A stretch of DNA of 64,000 nucleotides. Origin: Mesotoga sp. BH458_6_3_2_1 (lineage in GTDB: Bacteria > Thermotogota > Thermotogae > Petrotogales > Kosmotogaceae). Shown here in pieces: positions 1 to 8,906 of this stretch. Within the stretch, counting starts at the first letter, position 1, and every line of letters starts with the position of its first letter. Both the position numbers and the translations under genes were made by a program. Below the pieces are notes generated by a model, which was not told the DNA's origin, did not search any database, and was given only the letters and a program-made list of their open reading frames with translations. The stretch is taken from the NCBI RefSeq assembly GCF_003664995.1, contig NZ_JFHL01000018.1, forward strand, positions 1-64,000, in the 5' to 3' direction.

Positions 1-86
1 TAATGTGGGAAGGACTCTCTTGCTACTTTCTCTTTGAACTTCTGAAGGGCTCTTTCGATGGAAGCTGGGTCCTTAACTTTTCTCAT
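1..86 (-). CDS. Truncated small basic protein, N-terminal 28 codons
   Basis: The gene runs off the left edge, so only the first 28 residues are visible, beginning MRKVKDPASIERALQKFKEK. The ATG at 86 has a strong AAAGGAGGT site a few bases upstream and a promoter further up. The SIERALQKFKEKVARES stretch faintly recalls the start of ribosomal protein bS21, but too little is present to assign a family. What is seen is a charged amphipathic helix; the function is unknown. Confidence 0.6.
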   Translation of the reverse strand, partial: MRKVKDPASIERALQKFKEKVARESFPH

Positions 87-126
87 TTCCGCACCTCCTT
101 TTATTAAACTCTAGTTCTACATTCAT

Positions 127-156
127 AATATATCACATAAAATAATGAAAAGTCAA
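127..156 (-). promoter_or_regulatory. Sigma-A-type promoter for the truncated gene
   Basis: On the minus strand TTGACT (151-156) is followed after 18 bases by TATATT (127-132). The surroundings are AT-rich. It lies about 40 bases upstream of the ATG at 86. Confidence 0.5.
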
Positions 157-480
157 GCACATAAATAAAAATATCTTCGATCACTATAATTATTTCTTCT
201 ATAAAAATAAGTATTTGTTTTATAGATCAATCAAATAGTGATTTTGACGGAATCAGGAAGTTCTTCTGGGAATAAACTGTAGAAGTCGATCAAAATATTG
301 TCTGAATGTACCGCTATTTGAATCGAAATACTGTGATTTTGCTTTGAGAATATGGAGTTGATATTCAATGAAAGCAGAAGGTGGTCCAGTAATCCAATTA
401 AACTCCAAAGTATGGAAATCATTTCACTTTCAAATGTATAATCAAGAAAGAAGGCGGGTGGTATATGGAATGATCGATTT
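157..480. other. AT-rich intergenic stretch
   Basis: No supported gene. A 94-codon minus-strand frame crosses 231-515 but has no good ribosome site and overlaps the methyltransferase start. No clear promoter or terminator was found apart from the one at 127-156. Confidence 0.4.
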
Positions 481-1134
481 ATGACGAGTAAGTGCATAAT
501 ATGTGGTTCCGCCACTCGAGAGATTCTTCACAAGAAATTTCAACTTGAATATCACTACTGCGACATGTGTGGCTTCATTTCAAAGGATGCGGAGAATCGA
601 ATCTCTCAGGAAGATGAGTTGAAGATATATAGGAAACACAATAACAGCATAGACGATCCCCGATATGTTGCCTATTTCAAGGATTTCATCGATTCTGCCG
701 TGATTGATTTCGTTTCTTGTGGAAGAAGCGGGCTTGATTTTGGAAGTGGTCCCTCACCTGTATTGGCAACGATTCTCGATAGAGATTATGGTTTTGATAT
801 GGATAGTTATGATCTGTTCTTCGCGCCAAACATGGTCTTCTCGGGAAAGAAGTATCATCTAATTACCTCAACAGAAGTATTCGAACACCTTGGTGATCCT
901 TTGGAGTATTTCAAACTGCTAGCAGGCTGTCTCAAAGACGATGGACTGCTTTCAATAATGACTCTTTTTCACCCTTTGGATGATGAAGAATTTCTTGACT
1001 GGTATTATATTAGAGATATGAGTCATATATCATTCTTTACCAGCAACACTATGAAGGTCATTTCAGAAATTTCTGGACTTGACTTAGTGTTTACGGATAA
1101 TAGGAGATATACCTCGTTCAGGCTGAAGAGATAA
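481..1134 (+). CDS. Class I SAM-dependent methyltransferase with N-terminal Cys motif
   Basis: A 217-residue protein. The N-terminus has CIICG at 5-9 and CDMCG about twenty residues later, a zinc-ribbon-like pair often found before a Methyltransf_23 domain. The SAM-binding part shows the glycine motif LDFGSGPSP (about 85-93), then an STEVFEHLGDP motif equal to the usual EVIEHL signature, then a GLLSIMT strand. This is the layout of small-molecule or cell-envelope methyltransferases; the substrate cannot be read from the sequence. The ATG at 481 has only a weak upstream ribosome site (AAGGCGGGTGG is rather far, about 20 bases away), so the start is less certain than the family. The gene stands alone. 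Confidence 0.75.
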   Translation: MTSKCIICGSATREILHKKFQLEYHYCDMCGFISKDAENRISQEDELKIYRKHNNSIDDPRYVAYFKDFIDSAVIDFVSCGRSGLDFGSGPSPVLATILDRDYGFDMDSYDLFFAPNMVFSGKKYHLITSTEVFEHLGDPLEYFKLLAGCLKDDGLLSIMTLFHPLDDEEFLDWYYIRDMSHISFFTSNTMKVISEISGLDLVFTDNRRYTSFRLKR

Positions 1135-1436
1135 CATCAATTCTTGGGCATCAAGTCATAAGTGAAAACAGACCCTCTATTTGAGGGCCCGCTTTTCAGT
1201 TTAGGAATTTCCGAACAGGGGTGGGGTCTAGGAAATTTGTCTTTGTATAATCAAGTCAAATAAGAGAAATGTCTCAAAAGAATGTGATTTTGCATACCAG
1301 TATCGATGTTCCTCGACCAATTCTAGTCTATCCAAGATGTATGTCAATTAACTCAGCGTGACCATTTATTAAGCATCTGTGTACTTCTTTTCTGCATGTA
1401 AAACCACAAGCTAAATGGTCGTAGCCGATTAAACAA
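1135..1436. other. Intergenic stretch with a weak hairpin
   Basis: No gene is visible. A short hairpin CCCTC-TATTT-GAGGG at 1173-1187, followed by CCCGCTTTTC, may end the methyltransferase transcript, but its T-run is short. The rest shows nothing recognisable. Confidence 0.4.
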
Positions 1437-2609
1437 TCAGCAGGATTTCCAGACATTGATTAACCTCTTCATGGCCTCTTCAACGATGGCTCTAGGACAT
1501 GCAAGATTTACTCTCATGAATCCTTCACCTTCGATGCCAAATATAGAGCCGTCTTCAAAACCAACCTTTGCCTTTTCATACAGCAAATTCTTGAGCTCTT
1601 CCACACTCATGCCTGTACCCCTAAAATCAATCCATGCAAGATACGTTCCTTCAAGCTCGGTGACCTTTACTTCCGGGAAGTTTGCTTTCAAGAAATCTCT
1701 CATGTACTCGAAGTTTCCACTGATGTATTCAAGCAATTCTTCAAGCCAGTGTTCTCCCTTGTTATAAGCTGTTTGAAGTGCGATTGTGCCAAAAACATTA
1801 GACATTCCGGCTCCGACAGAACTCAACATGTTCGAGTACTCACTTAGAAGTGTGCTAGAAGATGAAATCACCGCCGCCGAAGAAAGTCCCGCGAGATTGA
1901 AGGTCTTGCTTGGAGCTACACATGTAAGTGTGATAGAAGAAACCTCTTCAGATATCGTGGCGATCGGTATATGTCTGTTGTTACCAAGCACAAGGTCCGA
2001 ATGAATCTCATCAGAAATAATCTTGATGTTACTGCTCAAGCAGATCTCTCCGAGCTTTGAAAGTTCATCTCTTGTCCAAACTCTCCCTACCGGATTGTGG
2101 GGACTGCAGAGGATGATAATCTTTGTTCTCGAATCAATCTTCCTTTCCAGATCTTCGAAATCCATTGTGTATCTTCCGCCGGACTCAATCAAAGGGTTCA
2201 GAATCAACTGACGGCCCGTTTCTTCAACTGCTTTGAAGAAAGGATAATATACTGGTGTCTGCACAATGACCTTGTCTCCCGGATGAGTGAGTGCCATGAT
2301 GGCAATATGAACTGCCGGGACTACTCCGGGTGCATGTGAAATCCACTCTTTTTCTACTTCCCATCCATGCCTTCTAGAGAGCCAGCTCACAATAGATTCG
2401 TAGTAGCTGTCCGATCGTGCGGTATATCCGTAGATACCGTGTTTGGCCCTGGTTACAATCGCTTCTACGACTTCAGGTGGTGATTCAAAATCCATATCGG
2501 CTACCCACATCGGCAGGAGGTCATTTTTCCCAAAAAAGAGATCTGCATGGTCCCATTTGATACAATCCGTTCCTCTTCTTTCGATAATTTTATCAAAGTT
2601 GTACTTCAC
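1437..2609 (-). CDS. patB: PatB/MalY-type PLP aminotransferase or cystathionine beta-lyase
   Basis: A 390-residue fold-type I PLP enzyme of the MalY/PatB subfamily, whose members cleave cystathionine or transaminate amino acids. Visible marks are the N-terminal MWVADMDFESPP motif typical of this subfamily, SPHNPVGRVW around the middle (binds substrate carboxylate and PLP), the ISDEIHSDL aspartate motif that contacts the pyridine nitrogen, and APSKTFNLAGL with the Schiff-base lysine near residue 235. Length is normal. The start is a GTG at 2609 preceded by GGAGGAAAGCA. It faces away from the methyltransferase and is separated by about 95 bases from the upstream sugar genes on the same strand. 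Whether it acts mainly as beta-lyase or aminotransferase cannot be told from sequence. Confidence 0.85.
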   Translation of the reverse strand: MKYNFDKIIERRGTDCIKWDHADLFFGKNDLLPMWVADMDFESPPEVVEAIVTRAKHGIYGYTARSDSYYESIVSWLSRRHGWEVEKEWISHAPGVVPAVHIAIMALTHPGDKVIVQTPVYYPFFKAVEETGRQLILNPLIESGGRYTMDFEDLERKIDSRTKIIILCSPHNPVGRVWTRDELSKLGEICLSSNIKIISDEIHSDLVLGNNRHIPIATISEEVSSITLTCVAPSKTFNLAGLSSAAVISSSSTLLSEYSNMLSSVGAGMSNVFGTIALQTAYNKGEHWLEELLEYISGNFEYMRDFLKANFPEVKVTELEGTYLAWIDFRGTGMSVEELKNLLYEKAKVGFEDGSIFGIEGEGFMRVNLACPRAIVEEAMKRLINVWKSC

Positions 2610-2704
2610 TGCTTTCCTCCATCTTCAAAGTTGTGGGCATAACCCATAAGAAAATTTAACCTCAAAAGAGCGCCCGAAGAACGAAGAATCATGAGATATC
2701 ACAA

Positions 2705-4153
2705 TTACTCAATGAAAGGAATGTCGATTCCGGTAAAAAAACACTCTGGGATCTCCGGCTCGGGATGTTCGTGCCTAATCTTTTCCTTAATCTGATTAAG
2801 ATAGCCTTCGGCAGCTGATTTCCACGTATATTTTTCAGTGACGCGATCAACGCCCCTGGAACTCATCTCTTCCCAGAAATCGCTGCCGCTAAAGATAGCT
2901 CTCTTAATCCCACGAGCAATGTCTTCTGTTTCAAGCGGATCGACAAGTATTCCGTATTCTATGTTGTTTTCTCTCAGAGTTTCTACGGGGCCTCCGCTAG
3001 ACGTTGCCACTGCTGGCAGACCACAGGCCATCGCTTCAATCGGGGCGAGGCCAAAAGGTTCATAGAGAGAAGTTAGAGCGAATACCGATCTTCTCTTCGA
3101 TCCAATTCTGTATAGAGCGGCCAGTTGAAGCTGGTTCTCAATATCCATGAAGATGACTCTGTCCATTATTTCGTTTCTCGATATCTGATCTATGATTTCT
3201 CTAAGCACTGAGCGATCCGGTTCTTCAAGTGAACTGTATTCCTCGTATGGATCGTGCAGACCGCGAGTTACAATTACCAGGTTGCTTGTGCTGTTCAATT
3301 CTCTGTCTTTTGCGAATGCCCTTACCAATCCAATGTGATTCTTTTTTTGCTCAAGCCTGCTTGCCACAATAATCATGGGAAGTTGAAGTCGGGACAGATC
3401 TGAAAACCTTTCGACGGCTTTCCTGAATTTTCTTTCGATCATTCCATCTAGTTCGGTTGAGTTCGTAGTAAATATATCTGTATTGACTCCTGGAGGAACA
3501 ACAGAGTACCTTGAGTCGTTTCCAACGTCAGAGAAGTCCCTGTAGAGTCTATGACTGTACTGCTGAAACCTCTCCATAGATGTAGAAACGAAGTTGATTG
3601 CTGAATACTTCATTGCAATTCTTTCGGCCGCGATTCTGAAGGAGAAGTTGAACTCTCTTTCGATCTGGAGTCTGTCTGCTCCAGTTTGGAGTAGTTTATC
3701 AAGTTTTTGAGCACCAAGAGAGTGAGCCGTGAAGGAGTAAGGAATTCCAGTCTCCCTAAATAGCATTGCTCCAGTCAGCCCACCATCTCCGTAATGAGTT
3801 GTTACGAAATTCGGTAGTGTGCGTTCTGCATGGTAGAACTCTTTTATTCTTTTTGCGAACTCACCCAGATGGGGCCAGAGTTCTTCTTTCCTCAAAAAGC
3901 CTTCGGGGCCGAAGGGGATTCGAACGATTCTCAGGTTGTTTCTTCCCGGGTAAGAATCGAATTCATCGGAAAACTCCGGCCATCTATCATCGACTATCCT
4001 CCTTGTAACAATGTCACAATTGATTCCCATTTCCGACATGGCCGACGCGATCTCCTTCACATAGACTAATTGACCTCCAAAGTCGGGATGTGTTGTCCAG
4101 TAACTGTCGTTCCTGTCGAAATTCCCCTGGGGATTTATAAACGCAACTCTCAT
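2705..4153 (-). CDS. Sucrose-phosphate synthase-like GT4 glycosyltransferase
   Basis: A GT-B glycosyltransferase of 482 residues. The start FINPQGNFDRNDSYW followed by HPDFGGQLVYVKE is the N-terminal signature of the bacterial sucrose-phosphate synthase group (the Halothermothrix orenii enzyme is the structural reference I recall). Further marks are TTHYGDGG, HSLGAQKLDK, SRLEQKKNH and the donor-site E-x7-E motif in YEPFGLAPIEAMACGLP. It should transfer glucose from a nucleotide sugar to fructose 6-phosphate in the cytosol; mannosylfructose-phosphate synthase is a related alternative. No separate sucrose-phosphate phosphatase lies in the window. The likely start is the ATG at 4153, which overlaps the TGA of the upstream kinase (ATGA), so the two are translationally coupled; a TTG one codon earlier is less likely. 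Confidence 0.85.
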   Translation of the reverse strand: MRVAFINPQGNFDRNDSYWTTHPDFGGQLVYVKEIASAMSEMGINCDIVTRRIVDDRWPEFSDEFDSYPGRNNLRIVRIPFGPEGFLRKEELWPHLGEFAKRIKEFYHAERTLPNFVTTHYGDGGLTGAMLFRETGIPYSFTAHSLGAQKLDKLLQTGADRLQIEREFNFSFRIAAERIAMKYSAINFVSTSMERFQQYSHRLYRDFSDVGNDSRYSVVPPGVNTDIFTTNSTELDGMIERKFRKAVERFSDLSRLQLPMIIVASRLEQKKNHIGLVRAFAKDRELNSTSNLVIVTRGLHDPYEEYSSLEEPDRSVLREIIDQISRNEIMDRVIFMDIENQLQLAALYRIGSKRRSVFALTSLYEPFGLAPIEAMACGLPAVATSSGGPVETLRENNIEYGILVDPLETEDIARGIKRAIFSGSDFWEEMSSRGVDRVTEKYTWKSAAEGYLNQIKEKIRHEHPEPEIPECFFTGIDIPFIE

Positions 4154-5085
4154 CAATTATCACCCGCCTCGAAAATTGCCTTCAGCGCTTCCACAGAAGG
4201 CAATATTACATCTTTTCCCTCATGTTCGATTCTGAAAGCCGCACAGTAGTTCCCATAAACAGCTGATTCGAATACGTCCTTTCCATTAAGCAATCCGAAG
4301 AGAAGACCCGACCAAAAAGCGTCTCCTGCCCCTGTGATGTCTACGACTCTTCTAGCGCAAGGCGGAAGTGTTTCAATTCTTCTTCCGTCAGATATAATCG
4401 TGCCTTTGTGGCCGAGAGTCAGAACAACGTTCCTTGCTCCGGCCTCATGGAATCTGCCAATGTAATCCAAAGGTTTCCCGGGGCCGAAAATGTGATATGA
4501 GTCATCTTCGGAAGGCTTGACGATAAAGCAGTACCTCATAAACTCTTTAATGAAGGATTTGCCGTCTTGGTTTGTCTCCCACAGCACTTCTCTGTAATTA
4601 GGATCGAATGCAATCTTAATTCCCATTTTCAAAGCAAGAGCGATCAATTTCATGCAGACGGCTCTTGTTCTCTTCCTTGAGAGCGGCCATGATGTAAAAT
4701 AAATGAATTCGACACTGTTCAGAAAATTATGAATGTCTTCAGGTTCTTCGAGAAAACAGTCAGCCCCTCTAATTGCCATGAACTGAGGAGTCGATTGTGA
4801 CTTCGAAACAAACACAACCGAAGTATGAGCGTGAGGGTCCAGCTGGACAAATGAGGTGTAGATGCCTCTGGAGCGCAGATGTGTCAAATACGCTCTTCCA
4901 AAGAAATCGTCACCCAATCTTGAGAGAAGAGCTGTATCTACACCAAGATCGTTAAGATTCAAGACAAGGTTTCCCGGAGAACCCGCGAAGAATCTTCCAA
5001 AAGAAGATGCTTCGCCAAGATCCTTCACGACGCTGCTAGATATAAGGTCGATAAGCAGTTCGCCTACGACTGCGACTCTTGACAA
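4153..5085 (-). CDS. PfkB-family sugar kinase, probable fructokinase
   Basis: A 310-residue ribokinase-fold kinase. The N-terminal VAVVGELLIDLI strand, the FGRFFAGSPGN glycine motif and the C-terminal signature DITGAGDAFWSG, which carries the catalytic aspartate, are all present. It overlaps the sucrose-phosphate synthase gene by four bases, so the two are co-expressed. That context suggests a fructokinase supplying fructose 6-phosphate, but substrate choice within PfkB cannot be read directly. The start is taken as TTG at 5085: the GGAGG site lies inside the first codons of the longest frame, seven bases before this TTG. A longer frame from the ATG at 5106 would place the ribosome site inside the gene. 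Confidence 0.8.
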   Translation of the reverse strand: MSRVAVVGELLIDLISSSVVKDLGEASSFGRFFAGSPGNLVLNLNDLGVDTALLSRLGDDFFGRAYLTHLRSRGIYTSFVQLDPHAHTSVVFVSKSQSTPQFMAIRGADCFLEEPEDIHNFLNSVEFIYFTSWPLSRKRTRAVCMKLIALALKMGIKIAFDPNYREVLWETNQDGKSFIKEFMRYCFIVKPSEDDSYHIFGPGKPLDYIGRFHEAGARNVVLTLGHKGTIISDGRRIETLPPCARRVVDITGAGDAFWSGLLFGLLNGKDVFESAVYGNYCAAFRIEHEGKDVILPSVEALKAIFEAGDN

Positions 5086-5255
5086 TTCAATGCCTCCTTC
5101 AATCATAAGTCTATCATCACAAATGAAATTTCGAGTAACTGCTTCATAAACTGCCAGGGAGTTGACTTATAGAGGTTGTTCCTCAGCCGGCTAAGCAGTG
5201 TATAGTATAATTAAATTAACACTTAATACACATATTTGAGACGGGAGGTTAGTAA

Positions 5256-6962
5256 ATGTCCGAATCCACCATTGAAAAGCATAAAAGGAGATATATTGCT
5301 GAAGATCTTGATCTGTCTGTATGGGAGAATTTGGAGGGCGAGTTGAAGAAACTGGAAGAATTCGAAATTGCTGACGGGGATTCGCTCGAGGATTTTCTCA
5401 ACTATTGGAGTGAGCTCTTCATGATCCTTCAAGAGCAACTCGCGTGGAAATACATAGACATGACTAGATTTGCGGACAACGAAGATAAGAGACTCGAGTA
5501 CTCAAGGTTCTACGCAGAGGTCTACTCAAGATCTGAGCCTTACAAGATCAAATTAATGAATAAGTATCATTCCAGCCCCTTCAGAAATGATCTCGACAGC
5601 CACAGATATGAAAACTTCGATGCCATAGTGTCGAATACCGTGGAGCTCTTCAGAGAAGAGAATCTCGCCCTGGAGATTCAGGAGAAGAAGATGGCTTCTG
5701 AATATGCGGCCATTATTGGTTCTCTAACGGTTAATTATAGAGATCACGAGTATACTCTATCGCAGCTCTCTAAGTTTCAACTTGAGCCTGACCGTTCAGT
5801 TAGGGAAGAAGCGTGGCGGCTTTCCATGAGCAAGTTGAAAGAAGTGCACAAGAATCTGGAAGAACTCTTTGACAGACTTCTGGCGGTCAGAGTACCACAA
5901 GCCGAAAATGCGGGATTTAGAAGTTACAGGGACTATATGCACCTGAAGAAGAACAGGTTCGTCTACTCGGTTGACGATGTCATTAGGTTTCATGAATCGG
6001 TGGAAAAAATTGTTGTACCATTCGTTGCTGAACTCAACGAAAAAAGAAGGAAACAGCTTGGACTGCAGAAGTTGAGACCCTGGGACTTGAGTGTTGAGCC
6101 CTCTGGAAAAGTACTAAAACCCTTCAGAACGATGGAGGAATTTGTTCAAAAGGCAATAAGAATTCTTGAGAAAGTTGACCCCGAGTTCGGCAGAAATCTA
6201 TTCAAGATGAAGGAAAATGGTTTGCTTGATCTTGAAAACCGAAAGGGGAAGGCTCCCGGTGGTTACAATTACCCGCTTGACGAAACCGGTGCCCCCTTCA
6301 TTTTTATGAATGCAACGGGAACGCCGGCAAATGTACGGACTATACTTCATGAATCGGGCCACGCAATGCATTCATTTGCAACCGTTAATGAGAAGTTGAT
6401 TGCCTACAGACATGCAACACATGAAGCTGCTGAACTTGCTTCAATGTCGATGGAGCTTCTGACGATGGATTACTGGGATGAATATTACTCGGCCGATGAG
6501 GTTAGGATTGCCAGACTGGAGGAGTTAACTGGCACTTTGAGTTTCCTGCCTTGGTGTATGGTTGTCGACTCTTTCCAGCAGTGGATATATACGAATCCAG
6601 ATCACTCTTCTAAAGAAAGGGATAGGAAATTTGCGGAGATTTTTGATCGTTTCAACACCGGTGTTGAGTGGACAGATCTGGAAGATTTGAAGGAAATTCG
6701 ATGGCTCCTTCAGCCTCACATATTTACGAACCCATTCTACTATATTGAGTACGGCATAGCTCAACTAGGAGCACTTGCGATCTACAAGAACTACCGGGAG
6801 CGGGGTCCTAAAGCCATCGAAGAGTATAAGAGGTTTCTTTCCATGGGTTACTCAAGGCCCCTCGATGAGTTATTCAAAAGCGCCGGAATAGAATTTGATT
6901 TCTCGGAGAAACACCTGTCGGAACTCATTCATTTTGTCGGGAGCGAGCTAGTCTCTCAGTAA
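5256..6962 (+). CDS. pepF: Oligoendopeptidase F, M3 family
   Basis: A 568-residue M3 metallopeptidase that cuts short peptides in the cytosol. The zinc motif is HESGHAMHSF (HExxH), followed about 25 residues later by HEAAELASMSMELL, which supplies the third zinc ligand. The GGYNYPL and PFIFMNATGT stretches before it are also typical of PepF. Length matches the family. The ATG at 5256 has GGGAGGT nine bases upstream. A TATAAT box lies at 5206-5211. It is transcribed away from the sucrose genes. In this window it belongs to a broad peptide-degrading set with peptidase T and the M24 and M28 enzymes. Confidence 0.92.
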   Translation: MSESTIEKHKRRYIAEDLDLSVWENLEGELKKLEEFEIADGDSLEDFLNYWSELFMILQEQLAWKYIDMTRFADNEDKRLEYSRFYAEVYSRSEPYKIKLMNKYHSSPFRNDLDSHRYENFDAIVSNTVELFREENLALEIQEKKMASEYAAIIGSLTVNYRDHEYTLSQLSKFQLEPDRSVREEAWRLSMSKLKEVHKNLEELFDRLLAVRVPQAENAGFRSYRDYMHLKKNRFVYSVDDVIRFHESVEKIVVPFVAELNEKRRKQLGLQKLRPWDLSVEPSGKVLKPFRTMEEFVQKAIRILEKVDPEFGRNLFKMKENGLLDLENRKGKAPGGYNYPLDETGAPFIFMNATGTPANVRTILHESGHAMHSFATVNEKLIAYRHATHEAAELASMSMELLTMDYWDEYYSADEVRIARLEELTGTLSFLPWCMVVDSFQQWIYTNPDHSSKERDRKFAEIFDRFNTGVEWTDLEDLKEIRWLLQPHIFTNPFYYIEYGIAQLGALAIYKNYRERGPKAIEEYKRFLSMGYSRPLDELFKSAGIEFDFSEKHLSELIHFVGSELVSQ

Positions 6963-7051
6963 ATGGTTCTGTGCTTTTGCAATAATAGACACTTGCCTCT
7001 GGTAGCTCGGCCATCAACGACCGCGTTAAAATTGGCCGAGGAGGTGTTTCT

Positions 7052-8842
7052 ATGAAGAGATTGATCTTTGTGATTTTGCTGCTAATTATTCCCTTAGTTG
7101 GAATGGCACAAGTTGAAGAATTGAAGGCCAAGCTGGCAGAGAATCCTCTGGATTTCGAGAGCCTGCAGGCCCTCTTGAAAATCTATGATGAAGATTATGA
7201 CTTAGAGAGCTATGGAACAATCTTGAAAGAGGTAGTTTCGTCGGTAGATGAAATACCCGAAACCATGTATCAAGTGATCAAAGAAGGAATAGAGAAACTT
7301 ATCGACAACTACTACTCAGACTATGCCGAGGAGATATCGGAAAGGCTGTATGATCTTGAACCAAAACGAGATTCACTATTACTCTACTTGAAAACAATGA
7401 ACAGCAACTGGAGCCTGTCGGAAGAGATAGTTAGAGAAGCCGTAGGTAGACTTGGAGAAAATCAAGTCGAAGCCTATGTCTTTCTGCACGATGAGTCTGT
7501 CGAGCTTTATCCAGCTGAACTGCAGTTAATAGTATCAAGAATTCTGGTAGAGGATTTTGGAGAAACAGATTATCTTATACCTTATATTGTTGGATTGTTG
7601 GATGACTACGATTTTTCAACGGCGAGAAGCCTTTTGGACGAGAACTCAGAACTGCTTCATTCAGAGCCCATGTTTTATTACCTCAATGGAATTCTAGATC
7701 TGGAGGGCGGCTACTACGAAGATGCCGTCGATTGGTTTCTACAGGGCAAAGCTTTTGATGATGGATCGGATATTCATGAGGCGTTGTCCTTGATCTACTA
7801 TGTTTATATTCCGGAGCATGTAAGCGCATTATTCAGCGCCATCGTTCTTGCTGATGATGAAGCGTCGCTAACCTCAAACATCCAGGAGTTTATGGTCAAC
7901 TATGAAGAACTTCCCTGGATCTTATCCTGGATTTCGAGAGTGCCGGAACCTAAGAAATTGGTAGAGATACTTTCCGAGGAAGAGGCAGTAATTTCATACA
8001 ACTCAGTAAATTTCGATATGGAAAAGATTAGTATAGGGTTCTACGATGTTGCGGGAGTACTTCAGGGTAATGTAGCCAACGCAATTTATGGGCAGTTTTT
8101 GGATGCTAGAACCTATGTTTATATCTCCGAAAACATGGAAGGAGTTTTTGTAGAAGGAGAAAGAAAGGCAAGATTTGATGGATTTGACGTCTACTCGCTC
8201 TCACCTGATAGGAGCAGGTTTTTGATTATGGATACCTGGGGAGAGACTATCTCTATGGTAAATAACGATATGAGTATTCTGTGGTCAATACCTGCGGAGT
8301 ATTCAATGATTCCGGTTGCCTGGTCCCCTGATGGATCCAGAATTGCAATATCTACTGGCTGGGATATCTACTCAATAATAGATGTGGAATCGGGAGAGGT
8401 TATCGAAGCGCTCGAGAGCTACTATGATCTTGTTTTCTTGTCTGATGAAGAAGTGTACGCAATTGATTATGATGGAGATATCGTAAGACTTGAAGACGAG
8501 TCTACTTTGGATACAAATTCCCCGGCCTTATGGGCCGGATTCGGAGATAATGACAAGATAATCTACTTTGAATACCCCGAAGAATACATGGATTTCTCCT
8601 ATGATTCACTCCACGTTTTTGATCTAAATACAGGCGAAGACAAAATTGTCTCTGACAGGGCTTTATTCATGGATGCTCCGGTGCCTTCTTTAAAGATAGA
8701 AGGAAGTCTCCTTTACTTCACCGAGACAGATCTTGAAGGTCTGCACCGGATAGTCGTACTTGATTACACAACAAATGAGGTTCTCTTCGAGAGCTCTCCC
8801 AGCAGGGATGTTTTGATTTTTCCAGATGTAAGACCTGAATAG
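7052..8842 (+). CDS. Exported protein with helical repeat region and beta-propeller-like C-terminus
   Basis: A 596-residue protein with a clear signal peptide (basic MKR, hydrophobic core up to about residue 18, cleavage near GMAQ). Residues 20-310 are helical and acidic with TPR-like spacing. The second half contains WSPDGSRIAIS and SPDRSRFLIMDT, blades of the WD40/TolB-like propeller type. No catalytic residues were recognised. It probably works outside the cytoplasmic membrane, perhaps as a scaffold, but the family is not known to me. The ATG is preceded by GAGGAGGTG. It stands about 90 bases after pepF and ends in a strong terminator, so it may be read with pepF or alone. Confidence 0.7.
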   Translation: MKRLIFVILLLIIPLVGMAQVEELKAKLAENPLDFESLQALLKIYDEDYDLESYGTILKEVVSSVDEIPETMYQVIKEGIEKLIDNYYSDYAEEISERLYDLEPKRDSLLLYLKTMNSNWSLSEEIVREAVGRLGENQVEAYVFLHDESVELYPAELQLIVSRILVEDFGETDYLIPYIVGLLDDYDFSTARSLLDENSELLHSEPMFYYLNGILDLEGGYYEDAVDWFLQGKAFDDGSDIHEALSLIYYVYIPEHVSALFSAIVLADDEASLTSNIQEFMVNYEELPWILSWISRVPEPKKLVEILSEEEAVISYNSVNFDMEKISIGFYDVAGVLQGNVANAIYGQFLDARTYVYISENMEGVFVEGERKARFDGFDVYSLSPDRSRFLIMDTWGETISMVNNDMSILWSIPAEYSMIPVAWSPDGSRIAISTGWDIYSIIDVESGEVIEALESYYDLVFLSDEEVYAIDYDGDIVRLEDESTLDTNSPALWAGFGDNDKIIYFEYPEEYMDFSYDSLHVFDLNTGEDKIVSDRALFMDAPVPSLKIEGSLLYFTETDLEGLHRIVVLDYTTNEVLFESSPSRDVLIFPDVRPE

Positions 8843-8845
8843 AAT

Positions 8846-8876
8846 CGAAAATGCCGGCGTAGAGCCGGCATTTTCG
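8846..8876. terminator. Bidirectional intrinsic terminator
   Basis: A perfect 13-base stem (8846-8858 with 8864-8876) around a GTAGA loop. The stem begins and ends in A/T runs, so it can stop transcripts from both sides. It sits just after the stop of the exported protein and just before the stop of the convergent PfkB kinase. Confidence 0.9.
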
Positions 8877-8906
8877 CTTGTTATGTGATACAGATCTTGC
8901 ATGTAC

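Noticed and set aside
231-515. 94-codon minus-strand frame near the left edge
   Set aside because: It overlaps the methyltransferase start, lacks a ribosome site and shows no family motif. The region is very AT-rich, though the frame fills an otherwise empty gap.
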